Source of the DNA: Thermoanaerobacterium sp. RBIITD
GTDB lineage: Bacteria > Bacillota > Thermoanaerobacteria > Thermoanaerobacterales > Thermoanaerobacteraceae
Length of the DNA stretch: 64,000 nt
Reading direction: 5' to 3'
NCBI RefSeq assembly: GCF_900205865.1
Contig: NZ_LT906662.1
Span: forward strand, 1,364,001-1,428,000
In this document: positions 1 to 9,418 of the stretch, piece after piece
How positions within the stretch are numbered: position 1 is the stretch's first letter
Layout: each line of letters opens with the position of its first letter
Translations under genes and position numbers: made by a program
Notes under the pieces: generated by a model
The model's input: only the letters and a program-made list of their open reading frames with translations
The model's database searches: none
What the model was told of the DNA's origin: nothing

Positions 1-2
1 TC

Positions 3-191
3 CAGGAGATCTTTAATATTGTCAACACAAGATTGCTTTTGAATAAAAAATTTATAATATCAACAAATCTTCCGCTTTCAGAGATAGTTAACATATATCC
101 CGAAAGATTATGTTCCAGGATTTTTGGCAACTTCAAAATGTTAAATTTTTACGGAGAAGACATAAGGCTAAAAAGAAAGATAATAATTTAG
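3..191 (+). CDS. DnaC-like helicase loader, C-terminal end (partial)
   Basis: The window opens inside a gene; only about 62 C-terminal residues are visible, ending in a TAG at 189-191. The visible part contains ISTNLP, then ERLCSRIFGNF and a final GEDIRLKR block. This is the arginine-finger and C-terminal layout of DnaC/DnaI-type AAA+ ATPases that load the replicative helicase. The P-loop lies upstream of the window and cannot be checked. Its stop codon overlaps the convergent M1 peptidase stop by a few bases. IstB-like transposition ATPases share the fold and are the main alternative. Confidence 0.75.
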   Translation, partial: QEIFNIVNTRLLLNKKFIISTNLPLSEIVNIYPERLCSRIFGNFKMLNFYGEDIRLKRKIII

Positions 192-1630
192 TTTAGCCAT
201 TCAGCAAAAAATCCTCCTGTGTCCTTTCCTGTTACACTATCCACTACGTCTATAAGGTTCTGCGTAGTGGCATTTTTATATTTATATTCGCTGTAGTATT
301 TGTCTAAAGCTTCTTTAAATTTCTCATCGCCAATTAAGCTCCTTAATTCACTAAATATCATAGCGCCTTTATTATATACAATATTCGTATAATCTCTCCA
401 ATCTTTAAACTGACCAAGGGTCTTTACCATTGCATCATCTTTATTTGTTTTAATATATTTATTGAATTCTCCTGAAATGATGGATTTAAAGACTGTATCT
501 GCTGTCGCTTTGCCATAGTATTTTTCAATGTACATTATTGTCATGTACTCTGTCAGCCCTTCATCAAGCCAGGCCTCCTTCACTTCATTATTTCCAACAA
601 CACCGTACCACCATTGATGTGCCGTTTCATGTGCAATCACATATTCCAAATTAAATATATTATTCTTAGAATACAAATCCTTTGAAATCATAACTAAATT
701 CGGATATTCCATACCACCCATATAGAAGTCTGACTCTACAACACTATACTGCTTATATGGATATTTACCGATGTAGCTGTTATAGAACTTCACTGCATCT
801 TTTGCATATTTTAATGCCCTTGTACCTACGTCTTCGTCAAAATAATATGACATTACTTTTATTCCATCAACGTCTTCTTCAGCCACTTTGAATTTTGGAC
901 TCAGCACAAAAGCAAAATCCCTAACATTTGATGCATTTATTGACATTACATCATTATTGCCTTTATGCCTATCTGATTTTATTAATCCTGTTGATGCAAC
1001 TACAATGTTTTTTGGCACTGTCAGTGTTACGTTGTAATTTGATACATCACTATAAAATGGGTCCCCAAGTGCATAATATGGATCATTGTTCCACCCATTT
1101 TTATCATAGACTGATACAATCGGGTAAAAATTCGCTATCTGAACAGTATTTTTGCCGTAGCCGAATCTTCCTGCCGATGGCGACAGTTGTACTTTGAAAT
1201 TTATAGTGAATTTTATTCTGCCATTTTTATTAAGCTTCTTTGGAAGAAGTATTTTCATAACCTGCCCGGTATTTTCATCAATGCTGTATGTAGCTGGCAC
1301 TTTGCCATTAAATGACACATTGCTTATTTCTATATATCCTGGCTTAAATCCATCAGGATATGCTAAGCCTATCTCTTCCTTTGTAAATGGCGCTTTATCC
1401 TTTTCTTTAAAAGCGTTGGGGTATAAATGGAGGTATATTTCGCTTAATTGAACATCATCAGTATTTAAAAAATCTATCGTTTCTGAACCCGATATTATCT
1501 TATTTGCATCATCATATTTTAAATCCATTGTGTATGATGTAAGGTTGCTCTTTCCAAACGGTGCAAAGTGGATCAAAAGAGCAATGATAAAAATCAAGAC
1601 TACCGCCCATATAAATTTTTTACTTCTCAT
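188..1630 (-). CDS. Membrane-anchored M1 family zinc metallopeptidase
   Basis: A 480-residue protein with an N-terminal hydrophobic anchor (about residues 7-24), so the enzyme is probably exposed outside the membrane. The zinc-binding HETAH motif lies near residue 333, and the third ligand Glu sits in WLDEGLTEY about 20 residues later. The upstream GGMEYPN segment matches the substrate-binding GXMEN loop of M1 aminopeptidases. An N-terminal beta domain precedes the catalytic part; the protein is shorter than typical 850-residue M1 enzymes because the C-terminal helical domain is absent. GGAGG sits 10 nt before the ATG. The substrate is unknown; the aminopeptidase role is inferred from family. 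Confidence 0.88.
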   Translation of the reverse strand: MRSKKFIWAVVLIFIIALLIHFAPFGKSNLTSYTMDLKYDDANKIISGSETIDFLNTDDVQLSEIYLHLYPNAFKEKDKAPFTKEEIGLAYPDGFKPGYIEISNVSFNGKVPATYSIDENTGQVMKILLPKKLNKNGRIKFTINFKVQLSPSAGRFGYGKNTVQIANFYPIVSVYDKNGWNNDPYYALGDPFYSDVSNYNVTLTVPKNIVVASTGLIKSDRHKGNNDVMSINASNVRDFAFVLSPKFKVAEEDVDGIKVMSYYFDEDVGTRALKYAKDAVKFYNSYIGKYPYKQYSVVESDFYMGGMEYPNLVMISKDLYSKNNIFNLEYVIAHETAHQWWYGVVGNNEVKEAWLDEGLTEYMTIMYIEKYYGKATADTVFKSIISGEFNKYIKTNKDDAMVKTLGQFKDWRDYTNIVYNKGAMIFSELRSLIGDEKFKEALDKYYSEYKYKNATTQNLIDVVDSVTGKDTGGFFAEWLN

Positions 1631-1715
1631 ACCACCAGCTCCTCCATATTTTTGTTCACTATATATTAGTACAAATAATCAAATATTAGAACAAAATTTA
1701 AATAAATATGGAAAA

Positions 1716-1744
1716 GCAAAAAGCACTATGATGTACATAGTGCC
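1716..1744 (-). terminator. Intrinsic terminator of the phosphatase gene
   Basis: On the minus strand GCACTATG and CATAGTGC form an 8-bp stem around a 5-nt loop, followed by TTTTTGCTTTT. It lies just downstream of the phosphatase stop codon. Confidence 0.8.
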
Positions 1745-1762
1745 TTTTGGATAATTATTAAA

Positions 1763-3433
1763 TTATTTTACGAACATGAGCATGTTTGTATTTGAATCAT
1801 ATTTATAGCTGAAACCAAATAATGTCTTTAAATCATCTGCTGATATCCATGTTAAACCTTTATCTAATACTATTTGATCTGATATTGTCAAATCTTTGCC
1901 ATTTAATTTTGCAGCAGTGCTATTTATAGCAATGTCTGCTTTTATTTTCCCATATGTTAGATTTATTGTACCATTGTCGTTCCAGTCTACATTGCTGCCA
2001 AGGTATTGCATAAATGCTCTTGCAGGTACATACCATTTGCCATTTATCTGTTTTGGATTTGCTGGTATAATCGGCTGTTGAAGCATATTGCCATATATAG
2101 TCAGCATAGTTGCATTGAATTTTGTTGGTACAATTGTTTTTGGTGAATCTGTCTCTGTTCCATCAGAGTTCTTTGTTATTGAATATGTGTCAATAAGTGT
2201 TCCATCCTGTTTTACAGCCTTTATTGTAAGTGTATTCCCATTGACATCTGCAACAATGTAGTTTGGCTGATCTTGCGGGTCATAGAAGAAAGCATCCCAT
2301 ACTTTCTGTGAAAGGTCTGGATAGTATTTATTACCGCTTCTTCCTGTAACTACATACACTGTTCCTTTTGCAGGACTATTTACATATTGATCATTATTAA
2401 TTGGATATGTCCTTGAGTAACCGTGGTCATGTCCATTGAAAACTATGTCAACATGATATTTGTCAAATATAGGTTGGAATGCTGCTTTTATCTGTTCATT
2501 TGATCTTGTCGCTTTATTGTAATATGGTGTCTTGTGGAAGAAAACTATTTTCCATGTCTTATTTGTGCTACTTAAATCTTTATCAAGCCATACTTTCTGT
2601 GCTTCTAATATATCACCTGCAACAGGCTCTTCCTCATCTTCTTGGCTGTCAAGCATTACTATATGTGCATTGCCATAGTCAAATGAATATGTCTGACCTT
2701 TTAAACTATCAGGCCCATTTTGTGGTACTACAAATTGATTCACAAAATCTTTTGGTTTAGCTGAATCATAATTTTTCGATTGATATGTCTCGTGATTACC
2801 TTGCACTGGCATTTCTGGTATTGTGTCAATTACACCTTTTGCTGCATCAAACCAATTGTTCCAATGTGCGTACATCTGTCCAATTTCAACTAGGTCCCCA
2901 ACATTAACAAAGAATTTTGCATCTGGATTTGCTTTAAATGAATTTTGGATTGTTGTTTTCCATGGACCGTATTGCGGATCTGTTGCAACTCCGCTCTGGC
3001 TATCACCAAATATTAAAAACTTAAATGAATTTGTATCTTTTGCTTCCGTTGTGAAAGTATGTATATCACTCCAGTTTGTACCATCTCCGACTTTGTAATA
3101 ATATTTTGTTCCAGGTTCTAATTCTGTTAAAGTTACTGAGTGAATATTCATATCGCCGAGGTCTGATGTGAATTTTCGTGCTTTTTCATCAACTGTCTTT
3201 GCATCTTTTAATGCTGAATCTTTTCCATACTGAACCTTTCCTGAATTAACTGTTGTATCAGTTCTCCATGTAATTGTTTGTGTTGTCATAGGGTCCTGTG
3301 TCCATGTAAGTGTAATATGGTCCGGCATAACTTTCGCACCTGGAGTATTTGTATCAGCAAATATAGCCGTAGGTGCTGCAAAAATAGATACTGCCATAAC
3401 TAATGCAACTAATAACGATAAAAACTTCTTCAT
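1763..3433 (-). CDS. Secreted purple-acid-phosphatase-like metallophosphoesterase
   Basis: About 556 residues with a clear signal peptide (KKFLSLLVALVMAVSIFAAP). An Ig/fibronectin-like N-terminal domain as in purple acid phosphatases is followed by a calcineurin-type core: GDSQSG near residue 143, GDLVE near 178, GNHE near 211 and GHDHGYSRT near 333, which together supply the bimetal ligands. The last roughly 110 residues resemble a copper-amine-oxidase-like N-terminal domain, often used as a cell-surface module in Clostridia. The ATG at 3433 is preferred because GAGGTG lies 8 nt upstream; an in-frame TTG at 3439 sits too close to that site. A candidate Pho box lies upstream, which fits release of phosphate from extracellular esters. 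A broken second copy lies at 10822-11507. Confidence 0.9.
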   Translation of the reverse strand: MKKFLSLLVALVMAVSIFAAPTAIFADTNTPGAKVMPDHITLTWTQDPMTTQTITWRTDTTVNSGKVQYGKDSALKDAKTVDEKARKFTSDLGDMNIHSVTLTELEPGTKYYYKVGDGTNWSDIHTFTTEAKDTNSFKFLIFGDSQSGVATDPQYGPWKTTIQNSFKANPDAKFFVNVGDLVEIGQMYAHWNNWFDAAKGVIDTIPEMPVQGNHETYQSKNYDSAKPKDFVNQFVVPQNGPDSLKGQTYSFDYGNAHIVMLDSQEDEEEPVAGDILEAQKVWLDKDLSSTNKTWKIVFFHKTPYYNKATRSNEQIKAAFQPIFDKYHVDIVFNGHDHGYSRTYPINNDQYVNSPAKGTVYVVTGRSGNKYYPDLSQKVWDAFFYDPQDQPNYIVADVNGNTLTIKAVKQDGTLIDTYSITKNSDGTETDSPKTIVPTKFNATMLTIYGNMLQQPIIPANPKQINGKWYVPARAFMQYLGSNVDWNDNGTINLTYGKIKADIAINSTAAKLNGKDLTISDQIVLDKGLTWISADDLKTLFGFSYKYDSNTNMLMFVK

Positions 3434-3458
3434 AATCAAAACACCTCTTTTGAATTTT

Positions 3459-3474
3459 TATGTACAAGTACATA
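3459..3474. promoter_or_regulatory. Palindrome upstream of phosphatase gene
   Basis: TATGTAC and GTACATA form perfect 7-bp arms around 2 nt, between the candidate Pho box and the phosphatase start codon. It could be an operator or an mRNA leader hairpin; the sequence does not say which. Confidence 0.4.
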
Positions 3475-3486
3475 ATAATACTTTCT

Positions 3487-3545
3487 TGTTAAATCAATGT
3501 TACGAAGATGTAAAAATTGTTAAAAGCATGTTATGTAATTGTTAA
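3487..3545 (-). promoter_or_regulatory. Candidate Pho box: two triads of TTAACA-like hexamers
   Basis: Read on the minus strand there are six TT(A/T)ACA-like hexamers. On the plus strand they are TGTTAA 3487, TGTTAC 3498, TGTAAA 3509, TGTTAA 3518, TGTTAT 3529 and TGTTAA 3540. Within each triad the starts are exactly 11 bp apart, the helical spacing of PhoP dimer repeats in Bacillus; the two triads are offset by 9 bp. A TATTAT -10-like element follows at 3475-3480, so the box would take the place of a -35. It lies directly upstream of a phosphatase gene. Confidence 0.7.
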
Positions 3546-3634
3546 ATATAAAAAACATGGACGCAACACATATTTGTTTTTCAATCATATAATGTCAATG
3601 TACGTAATAAGTATCACAAAGGGGGAAGCCTAAA

Positions 3635-4252
3635 ATGCATTTCTTATATACAATTTTTATAGCACTCGCAAACAATCTTGATAATATTAGTGTTAGGATA
3701 GCATATAGTATACGAGGTATAAAAATTCCTATAATGAAAAATTTATGGATATCTCTCATTACTTTTATTATTTCTACTATTGCAGCCTTATCAGGTAGTA
3801 TAATATCAAATTTCCTAAGTAGACATATCACATCCTTATTAAGTATGTTATTACTTACCGCTATAGGATTATGGATAATGCTTGAACCGTATTTCAAAAA
3901 GAACTATAATTCAAATGAAGAACTAAATAATAGTGAAGAAGATAAAAGCATATATGCGATAATTAGAAAACCCGAAAAAGCAGATGTTGACAATTCTAAG
4001 GATATTGATTATAAGGAAGCGACATTTCTCGGTATAGCACTTTCAATAAACAATATTGGTGGAGGGTTTAGTGCTGGCATGATAGGCCTTAATTCATTTT
4101 TTATCGGACTTTTTTCAGCCTTAATAAGCTTTTTAGCACTTTGGATAGGAAACTATATTACAGATTTCTTCAATAGATGGAACCTAAACAAAAAAGCAAC
4201 CATAATTGCGGGTATTTTACTTATATTAATAGGTCTAAAACAAATTATGTAA
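3635..4252 (+). CDS. ytaF: Sporulation membrane protein YtaF-like (MntP superfamily)
   Basis: A 205-residue polytopic protein built as two halves of about three membrane helices each, joined by a charged cytoplasmic loop (about residues 87-130). Both halves carry the inverted-repeat signatures of the DUF204/MntP superfamily: ALANNLDNISVRIAY near the start and ALSINNIGGGFSAGM in the second half, where paired Asn residues replace the acidic residues of MntP. YtaF proteins are sporulation-associated in Bacillus and Clostridia; their substrate is not established. The start has an AAAGGGGGAAGCC leader, a good ribosome binding site. It is divergent from the phosphatase gene. Confidence 0.82.
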   Translation: MHFLYTIFIALANNLDNISVRIAYSIRGIKIPIMKNLWISLITFIISTIAALSGSIISNFLSRHITSLLSMLLLTAIGLWIMLEPYFKKNYNSNEELNNSEEDKSIYAIIRKPEKADVDNSKDIDYKEATFLGIALSINNIGGGFSAGMIGLNSFFIGLFSALISFLALWIGNYITDFFNRWNLNKKATIIAGILLILIGLKQIM

Positions 4253-4305
4253 AGGAACTTATTAATCCCCCTGTCTTTAAGATTTTCTTTTAAATCTTTA
4301 AACAG

Positions 4306-4491
4306 TTATTTAAAAGCTTTTTCAATAATTCCTCTTTTATATACAATACCTGACAATATCTCTGCCTTGAATGCTATATCTTTCTTTTTGTTTATATCTG
4401 CAGGGATGTCTTTAATTGCTTCAACACATCTTTCTAAATATTTTTCCCTTCTTCTTTTCTTCTATTTTTGTCCATCAGAGGCAACTTCCAT
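4306..4491 (-). pseudogene. Remnant of PD-(D/E)XK (Rpn-like) nuclease, C-terminal piece
   Basis: On the minus strand an ATG at 4491 opens a frame that hits an in-frame TAG at 4462-4464. It then reads YLERCVEAIKDIPADINK, KKDIAFKAEILSGIVYKR and GIIEKAFK before a stop. The basic linker and the IEKAF end match the C-terminal half of Rpn/PD-(D/E)XK transposase-like nucleases. The nuclease core is gone, so this is a decayed fragment. A related tail lies at 9419-9616. Confidence 0.6.
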
Positions 4492-4940
4492 TTCTTTTCA
4501 TCTTATATTTATTATATCATATGTAAACAAAAAGCCAGGTTGTTTTCATTTCTTAAATTGCAATAAATAAATGCAAAAAACAATATTTCAAAACTTCGTA
4601 GGATTTATTATATCAACCTCAAATGGTTTCTTTCCTTCATGTGTGATCCAGTATTATAAATTTTTAAAGGATTTTCTATATTTTTATAAAAAATGTATAT
4701 AAAATTAAATAGATAACAAAATTTTACTAAAAATATGGAATTATAGATCTCGGCGGGAATATATTATAAAATTTTTATAACTGTTAAAATTTTGATGTGC
4801 CAAAAAACGGAACTATTTTCACAAATACTAATAAAAAATATAACGAATTTAGGAACTTCCCAAATGTTAGATGAAGACATATAATAACATCAAAAATAAG
4901 ATATGGAATAAAATAAAACATTATAGAGGAGTTGATATTT
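4492..4940. other. AT-rich intergenic stretch, no gene seen
   Basis: I see no supported coding frame, RNA or repeat here. It carries the upstream region of the SH3-domain gene; no convincing -35/-10 pair was picked out. Confidence 0.5.
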
Positions 4941-5324
4941 ATGGTAAAAAAGATTAATTTATTATTTGCTTCTCTGTTGATAATAACATCTATATTTGTA
5001 ATGCCATTAGCTTATGGAAAAACAATTAATAATGCTAACACAAAAAATATCAATAAAATAAATATAACAAATCCCAAAGATGAAATAGTAGAGCCTATGC
5101 AGTTTGGTATGGCTATTGTTACTGCTCCATCAGGTTTAAATGTAAAGACAGGACCTGGAACAAATTATCCTATAAAGGGAGCATATTCATATCATACTAT
5201 ACTTGATATCACCAGTTTTGCAGAAGAAGATAATAACGGAACTTTGTGGTATCCTGTAGAAAATATGGACAAGTCTCTATCTGGCTGGGTAGATGGAGAT
5301 TATATAGAAATGATAGGTGATTAA
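4941..5324 (+). CDS. Secreted bacterial SH3 domain protein
   Basis: About 127 residues with a signal peptide (LLFASLLIITSIFVMPLAYG) and, after an Asn/Lys-rich linker, one bacterial SH3 domain. That domain contains GLNVKTGPGTNYPIKGAY and ends with the typical GWVDGDYIE strand. SH3b domains usually bind peptidoglycan or act as cell-wall targeting modules. There is no catalytic domain, so it may be a wall-binding adaptor. The ATG at 4941 is chosen because GGAG lies 9 nt upstream; an upstream in-frame TTG overlaps the ribosome binding site. Confidence 0.82.
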   Translation: MVKKINLLFASLLIITSIFVMPLAYGKTINNANTKNINKINITNPKDEIVEPMQFGMAIVTAPSGLNVKTGPGTNYPIKGAYSYHTILDITSFAEEDNNGTLWYPVENMDKSLSGWVDGDYIEMIGD

Positions 5325-5376
5325 CCATATGTAAATTTCCATATCCTATCTTTTTTATAAAATATATTATACAATT

Positions 5377-7644
5377 TTAATTTAGTTTAAAATACGCATC
5401 CATTATATCTCTTGCAACATATGCAGTATATGCACCAGAACCACCTTGATATATCAATGCTGTAACTAAAATCTGAGGCTTATCATACGGCGCAAAGCCC
5501 ACATACCATGCATAATTCTGCATAACTTTTGTGCCATGGGATCCTACTTCAGCAGTACCGGTCTTACCACCAACAGGTATTGGATAATTGGTAAATGCAG
5601 CACTTGCAGTACCGTTTTCTTCTGTAACGCGCTTCATACCTAACTTTATAGCATCAAGATACTCCTGTGGTATGCTGATCTTATCTAACACTTCTGGCTT
5701 CTTTTCTTCAACTATTTTACCGTCAGGCGAAACTACCTTATCCACCAAATGCAATCTATATCTTGTTCCACCGTTTAATAGCGTCGATAAATAACTTGCA
5801 ATTTCTATCGGCGTAAATTGATTACTTCCCTGTCCTATAGATGTATTCGTCGTATCTACTAAAGTCCATTTAGTCGCATCCATCAACTGCCATATGGTCA
5901 TCTGCAGCTTTGAATCGGTTATACCCATCTTTTTTAGCTCCAAAAACGTAGAATAGTCGCTAAAATTACCTTTATCAATCAAGCCGACTATTTTATCATA
6001 CTGTTCTTGAGTTATTTTGCCTTCTGGATTTGATTCAGACTTGACCATGGACTTTAGTATTGACAAATTATAGTTTCTCTTGAACTGCTTGCTGGATATT
6101 GTTCCTGTTGTCTCATATAACTCTATTCCTGTCTTTTGATCAAGACCTAACATATGGGCGTATTCATATATTTTGTCAATACCCATTCTTCTTCCCATCT
6201 CGTAAAAGTAGGTATCCGTTGAGTATTGTATTGCATCCGACACATTTACAGCACCCTGCGTCATTCCATATTCTCCATACAGCCAGTTTTCCTGTCCTGT
6301 AGGAGCATATATTCCAGGGTCTACATATCTCTCATTTATTGTCGTGACTCCAGATTCTAAAGCTGCCAATGCAGTTACCATCTTAAATGTAGAACCAGGT
6401 GGTGCAGCACCTTGTGTTACATAATTGAAGATTGGGCTTGGATCAATCGTTGCATTTCTTGATCTAAATAGCTCATTTACGATGATGTTTGAGGGATTGC
6501 CTGAAGCAAATATATTTGGATCATAACCAGGAACACTTGCAAGCGCTAATATTTCGCCGGTATTTATATCAGTGACAACAACAGCGCCAATGTTTGCCGG
6601 CAAGTATTCCCCATGAGGACCTTTCTTAGTCTTTCGAATGTTTTCCATAGTCCTTTGAAGAGATTCCTCTGCTACTTGCTGCAGTTTTCCATCTATAGTT
6701 AAATATACAGTGCCCCCTGGTTTTGGCTTTACTTCATCTAGTTTTTTTATTAGTCTTCCATAGTTATCTACTTCAACTTGCTGCTTTCCATCAGTTCCTC
6801 TTAAATATTTTTCAAGGTAGCTTTCTAGACCGTAGTGTCCCACTAGATCAGATATTTGATAACCTTCCTTGCTGTACTTTTTCCACTCTTCTTGAGTCAT
6901 ACGTCCAATATATCCTAATGTCTGTGACAGTAGCGTCTTAAATGGGTAAAGCCTTATTGGTTTGACATCAATTATCACACCTGGCAGATCTAAATGATTT
7001 TCTTCTATCTGAGCAACTGTCTGCTGATTCGCATCTGTCGCTATTTCAACAGGCTTGTACTGGGAATATCCTTGTTCAAGCATCAATTGTTGAATTGCCA
7101 TTACGCCTCTTATTTCTTGAGGAGCTAATTTTTTTGAGATTTTAAATTTGTTTATCAATATTTCCCACGCTTCACTGGCGGTGGCATTTTGTGGAATATT
7201 ATTGTTTTTCTTCCACTGTTTTTCTCTCTGATTTAACACTGATTGATCGACATTGTTCTCATCTGGATTCTGAAAATTGAAGTACGGTTTATTGTTGCTG
7301 TCTAAAAATATAGGCAAATCATCTTTATACTTAATTCCGTTGTTATTAAGGGTATTTAACAATCTTAATATGACATCATTCAAATTGACATTCTTTGCAT
7401 CGCTTCGCAGCAATTCGATGGAATAGCTTGGCCTATTCGTCGCAAGCTTTACACCATTTCTGTCTACTATATCACCTCTAGGAGCTGTAATCGTAATGGA
7501 TCTTATAGTGTTTCCCAGAGATTGCTCTTTATAGTAATCCCCTTTTATAAGCTGCAAGTATACTAGTCTACCAATAAGAGAAATCAGCATTATGGCTATT
7601 GCCCATCCAAAAATGCGAAATCTTGTTTTTGTATCATCATCCAA
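5377..7644 (-). CDS. Class B penicillin-binding protein, PBP2/MrdA type transpeptidase
   Basis: About 755 residues. One N-terminal membrane helix (GWAIAIMLISLIGRLVYLQ) precedes a PBP dimerisation domain with RGDIVDRNG. The transpeptidase domain has STFK (nucleophile Ser near residue 416), a YSTDTYF motif in the SxN position, and KTGTAE near residue 691. Asp instead of Asn in the second motif also occurs in PBP2-type enzymes. It cross-links peptidoglycan, most likely in the elongation or sporulation machinery, but no RodA-type partner lies in the window. The TTG at 7644 is chosen because GGAGGTG sits 6 nt upstream; the more upstream in-frame TTG overlaps that site. Confidence 0.9.
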   Translation of the reverse strand: MDDDTKTRFRIFGWAIAIMLISLIGRLVYLQLIKGDYYKEQSLGNTIRSITITAPRGDIVDRNGVKLATNRPSYSIELLRSDAKNVNLNDVILRLLNTLNNNGIKYKDDLPIFLDSNNKPYFNFQNPDENNVDQSVLNQREKQWKKNNNIPQNATASEAWEILINKFKISKKLAPQEIRGVMAIQQLMLEQGYSQYKPVEIATDANQQTVAQIEENHLDLPGVIIDVKPIRLYPFKTLLSQTLGYIGRMTQEEWKKYSKEGYQISDLVGHYGLESYLEKYLRGTDGKQQVEVDNYGRLIKKLDEVKPKPGGTVYLTIDGKLQQVAEESLQRTMENIRKTKKGPHGEYLPANIGAVVVTDINTGEILALASVPGYDPNIFASGNPSNIIVNELFRSRNATIDPSPIFNYVTQGAAPPGSTFKMVTALAALESGVTTINERYVDPGIYAPTGQENWLYGEYGMTQGAVNVSDAIQYSTDTYFYEMGRRMGIDKIYEYAHMLGLDQKTGIELYETTGTISSKQFKRNYNLSILKSMVKSESNPEGKITQEQYDKIVGLIDKGNFSDYSTFLELKKMGITDSKLQMTIWQLMDATKWTLVDTTNTSIGQGSNQFTPIEIASYLSTLLNGGTRYRLHLVDKVVSPDGKIVEEKKPEVLDKISIPQEYLDAIKLGMKRVTEENGTASAAFTNYPIPVGGKTGTAEVGSHGTKVMQNYAWYVGFAPYDKPQILVTALIYQGGSGAYTAYVARDIMDAYFKLN

Positions 7645-8135
7645 AATATTCACCTCCAAAATTAAACCAATTACACTTGCACATGTTTAAGTTCATTATT
7701 GTTAATAATTGAAATTGTGAATAGTTGATTCATCAGATTCTTAAAAGATAAGTCTTCCAAAATTTTAATAATAAAAGAAGTATATATCACCTTAATTCGT
7801 ATTTAATAAACTCATTGTAGAGAACAACTTTATTAATATTTTAATACGCCTAAGCATTGAAATAAATTTCTTTAATTTACTAAAACATAATATTATTATT
7901 CACATAAAAATTACAATGTAATCGTAAAAATATTAGCAATAATCTATACCTAATTTGTATTTAATATAAAAACATAAGAATAAAATAATATATTCTTATA
8001 ATATTTTTTAAAACTTTACAACTACACAATGTATATTATATTCTATACTACAAATAATGGCAAGAATTATTACAATTTAATTTTAACGATAAAAATTTAT
8101 TATAATATACCCTTCATCATATAATATTTTTTATA
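7645..8135. other. AT-rich intergenic region, no gene seen
   Basis: About 490 bp with many stops in all frames. No gene, tRNA or clear hairpin was recognised; it should hold the PBP promoter and the 3' end of the glycosidase transcript. Confidence 0.5.
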
Positions 8136-9110
8136 TTATTTTGCATAAAAGATTGTTGGAACCATTCTCTCACCAAGAGGATTTATTGGATTATTTATTA
8201 CTTTTCCTTTATAATAAAGTGTTGTTGAAGAACCACCATCAAGGTTTGCGGCATTAACTGCCCCATAATCTAGCATTATATTCTGAACATCTTTTAAAGT
8301 TGCACCAGTTAAACCTCTAATAAACGTTCCATCAATAACTAAGAATATTACTGTACCATCTTTTCTCTGTCCTATAGCTGTTCTTGATGTTGAACCCCAC
8401 CCGCCATCACCTTTTTTTATCATAGGTTCTCCATTAATAATAAGTGCAGGTCTAAAACTAACAGCCTCTTTTATTGCAACGTTTTTTAGCTCATCTAAAG
8501 TGTATTTACCAACAAGCAGTTTACCATCATTGGTAAAGCCTACAAGATCTATTTTACCATCTGTGCTATATGCATTATTATATAAAATCTTCCCATTGTG
8601 AATAATGATACCACCTGGTGTTCCACCACTGCCTGTCCATGCTCCATTTACAAACCCGATAAAGCCGCCTGCATTAATAGCAGCTACAGCGTTGTTATCT
8701 TTTGCAATCGTACTTACTGTCTCACCTTCTTTAGGCAGTTTACTTGATATGCCAACTTGTATTCTTGTTGGATCATGTATTAATATTACTTTACCTTTAA
8801 ATCTATTGCTTGATATGTCATATACTTCAATTGTGTTATTATGAATGTTTTTGAAATTTAATATATTTTTATCGCTACTTCCTGTAGCAATATTATTCGA
8901 ATTTTTCATAATTTCATCTATCTTACTCTGGGGCAAGAATAATGTTACTATATATTTATGACTAAAAGTTGTCATTGCAGATGTAACTAAAGTATTTCTT
9001 ATATTTGCGAATGGTCCATAAAATATCAGCGCAGGAATAACAATAATTGCTAATATGAATTCAAAAACTAAATATACAATTGCCTTTTTTGCCAAAATCC
9101 TCATAATCAA
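8136..9110 (-). CDS. Membrane-anchored phosphodiester glycosidase (NAGPA domain) protein
   Basis: About 324 residues with an N-terminal membrane anchor and a NAGPA/DUF2233 domain over the C-terminal two thirds. Family marks are AAINAGGFIG, GSGGTPGGIII, SRTAIGQRKDG, IDGTF and the closing NLDGGSSTTLYY. Bacterial members cleave GlcNAc-1-phosphodiester bonds or act on exopolysaccharide and wall polymers; the substrate here is unknown. The TTG at 9110 has AAGGGA 9 nt upstream; an ATG two codons in (9104) is an alternative start. Confidence 0.85.
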   Translation of the reverse strand: MIMRILAKKAIVYLVFEFILAIIVIPALIFYGPFANIRNTLVTSAMTTFSHKYIVTLFLPQSKIDEIMKNSNNIATGSSDKNILNFKNIHNNTIEVYDISSNRFKGKVILIHDPTRIQVGISSKLPKEGETVSTIAKDNNAVAAINAGGFIGFVNGAWTGSGGTPGGIIIHNGKILYNNAYSTDGKIDLVGFTNDGKLLVGKYTLDELKNVAIKEAVSFRPALIINGEPMIKKGDGGWGSTSRTAIGQRKDGTVIFLVIDGTFIRGLTGATLKDVQNIMLDYGAVNAANLDGGSSTTLYYKGKVINNPINPLGERMVPTIFYAK

Positions 9111-9418
9111 TAATTCTCATCCCTTTTATTTCGTTCATACAACAAGAGGCTCATTTTTACTTTAAATTTTAGCTTACATACATGATTACAAAACAGCACG
9201 CAATAATGCTTCTCAATAAAACAATATTAATTATTATCTTCAATAAAACGCTTTATTTCACTTTCAGATTGACATTTTTCAAATACATATAATGGAAAAT
9301 TACTAGAAAGAGTATGGTATTACTTCAAATAAACAAAATATTTCTCACTCACGAAGATATAATGAAAAACGGGCATAACATTTGATTTTTACAAATTGTT
9401 ATGCTCATTACTTATTTT
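9111..9418. other. Intergenic stretch with a possible gene tail
   Basis: No intact gene. On the minus strand, ending at a stop at 9227-9229, about 30 codons read FPLYVFEKCQSESEIKRFIE. This looks like the C-terminus of some protein, but I cannot name the family and no start is present. Confidence 0.35.

Noticed and set aside
1763-3439. TTG at 3439 as the phosphatase start
   Set aside because: It overlaps the Shine-Dalgarno region; the ATG two codons later has the correct 8-nt spacing and begins a normal signal peptide.
4367-4570. 67-codon plus-strand frame
   Set aside because: It is antisense to the nuclease remnant, has no ribosome binding site and shows no protein-like pattern.
7645-8135. 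A small RNA in the AT-rich gap
   Set aside because: No promoter-terminator pair or stable GC-containing hairpin could be seen.
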